A stretch of DNA of 64,000 bases from an uncultured Modestobacter sp. (GTDB lineage: Bacteria; Actinomycetota; Actinomycetes; Mycobacteriales; Geodermatophilaceae). The notes under the pieces were generated by a model. It was not told where the DNA came from. It ran no database searches and saw only the letters and a list, made by a program, of their open reading frames with translations. Shown one piece after another: positions 63,482 through 64,000 of this stretch. The DNA lies in the NCBI RefSeq assembly GCF_947486615.1, contig NZ_CANKUD010000014.1:47604-111603 (forward strand), read 5' to 3'. Position 1 is the first letter of the stretch. Every line of letters begins with the position of its first letter. The position numbers and the translations under genes were made by a program.

Positions 63482-63877
63482 GTGACCTCGTTGACGCTGC
63501 ACGCCACCGGCCCGGTCGACCCCGCCGAGGTCTGGGACCGCTACCTGCGCCCGGCCCGCTGGCCGGAGTGGTCCCCGCAGATCAGCCGGGTGGAGGCAAG
63601 CGCCGCCGAGCTCGTCCCGGGGATGTCCGGCCGGGTGTACGACCCGCTGCGCACCTCGGTGCCCTTCGTCGTGGACGAGGTGTCCGCCGCCGAGCGGCGG
63701 TGGGCCTGGCAGGTCGTCGTCGGCCCGACCCGGCTCGGCCTGCTGCACTGGGTGAGCCCCGGCCCGGACGGCGGGACGACGGCGGGCCTGCGGATCAGCG
63801 GGTTCGCCCCGCTGGTGGTCGGCTACGCCCCGCTGGCGCTGCTCGCCCTCAAGCGGCTGGTCACCGTCGCCACCTGA
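63482..63877 (+). CDS. SRPBCC (START-like) family protein
   Basis: 131 residues with the family pattern: LTLHATGPVDPAEVWDRYLRPARWPEWSPQISRVEA, FVVDEVSAAERRWAWQV, LLHWVSP. Polyketide-cyclase/lipid-binding fold; ligand unknown. GTG start at 63482. A minisatellite begins at its stop codon. Confidence 0.82.
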   Translation: MTSLTLHATGPVDPAEVWDRYLRPARWPEWSPQISRVEASAAELVPGMSGRVYDPLRTSVPFVVDEVSAAERRWAWQVVVGPTRLGLLHWVSPGPDGGTTAGLRISGFAPLVVGYAPLALLALKRLVTVAT

Positions 63878-64000
63878 GCCCGTCGCCCTGGGCCCGTCGC
63901 CCTGGGCCCGTCGCCCTGGGCCTGTCGCGCCTGGGCCCGTCGCGCCTGGGCCCGTCGCGCCTGGGCCCGTCGCGCCTGGGCCCGTCGCGCCTGGGCCCGT
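63875..64000 (+). repeat. Stop-anchored 14/15-bp minisatellite (runs off the window)
   Basis: Begins at the TGA stop: TGAGCCCGTCGCCC, two TGGGCCCGTCGCCC units, then 15-bp units TGGGCCCGTCGCGCC (first with one change) five times and a partial unit at the edge. Shares the core GCCCGTCG with the array at 34998. Confidence 0.93.

Overview
The window is about 74% GC, uses GTG starts freely and is almost fully coding. It reproduces the conserved Mycobacterium-type block next to the origin: gyrB-gyrA-DUF3566, tRNA-Ile, tRNA-Ala, ppiA, PH-domain gene, crgA, DUF881 gene, trpG/pabA, then pknB-pknA-pbpA-rodA-pstP-fhaB-fhaA. This is an actinobacterial chromosome close to oriC. Protein style and GC suggest Geodermatophilaceae (Blastococcus, Modestobacter or Geodermatophilus). 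That family placement is inference.

Layout. 1-3.2 kb: the end of an ABC exporter and an APC permease, sitting where recF would be expected upstream of gyrB. 3.6-12 kb: gyrase, DUF3566 protein, two tRNAs, a DLW-39-type peptide, cyclophilin, rhomboid protease and PH protein. 12.1-14.5 kb: a thiolase, then a 961-bp gene-free gap rich in DnaA-box-like 9-mers, then crgA. 14.7-25.5 kb: DUF881 protein, glutamine amidotransferase, and the seven-gene Ser/Thr kinase, cell-wall synthesis and FHA operon on the minus strand. 25.7-44 kb: tRNA-Leu and mixed metabolism and regulation, including an ECF sigma pair, polyphosphate-type CYTH-CHAD protein, pfkA with a divergent GntR regulator, an EAL-DICT-LOV photoreceptor candidate with a divergent GAF protein, and a beta-oxidation pair. 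44.3-54.1 kb: an iniBAC-like locus with a LuxR ATPase regulator, a membrane-anchored Hsp70-like protein, an IniB-type protein carrying long Asp-Asn-Ser repeats, and two dynamin-like GTPases. 54.1-64 kb: glycerate kinase, a third membrane Ser/Thr kinase followed by a PAS-GAF-PP2C phosphatase, CinA, GNAT and SRPBCC genes.

Main themes. (1) Chromosome maintenance: four identical intergenic 14-bp parS-type palindromes and the DnaA-box cluster. (2) Envelope growth control: PknA, PknB, PstP, FhaA, FhaB, CrgA, RodA and PbpA, with a third kinase and a PP2C elsewhere. (3) Envelope stress and membrane remodelling: the ini-like locus, the best candidate for an under-described system. (4) Light or second-messenger signalling: EAL-DICT-LOV.

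Small-scale structure includes a stem-loop family with covarying arms after three early genes, minisatellites that begin exactly at stop codons, a 35-serine run in PknA, two probable CTG starts and several probable leaderless promoters. No IS element, prophage, CRISPR array or rRNA was seen.
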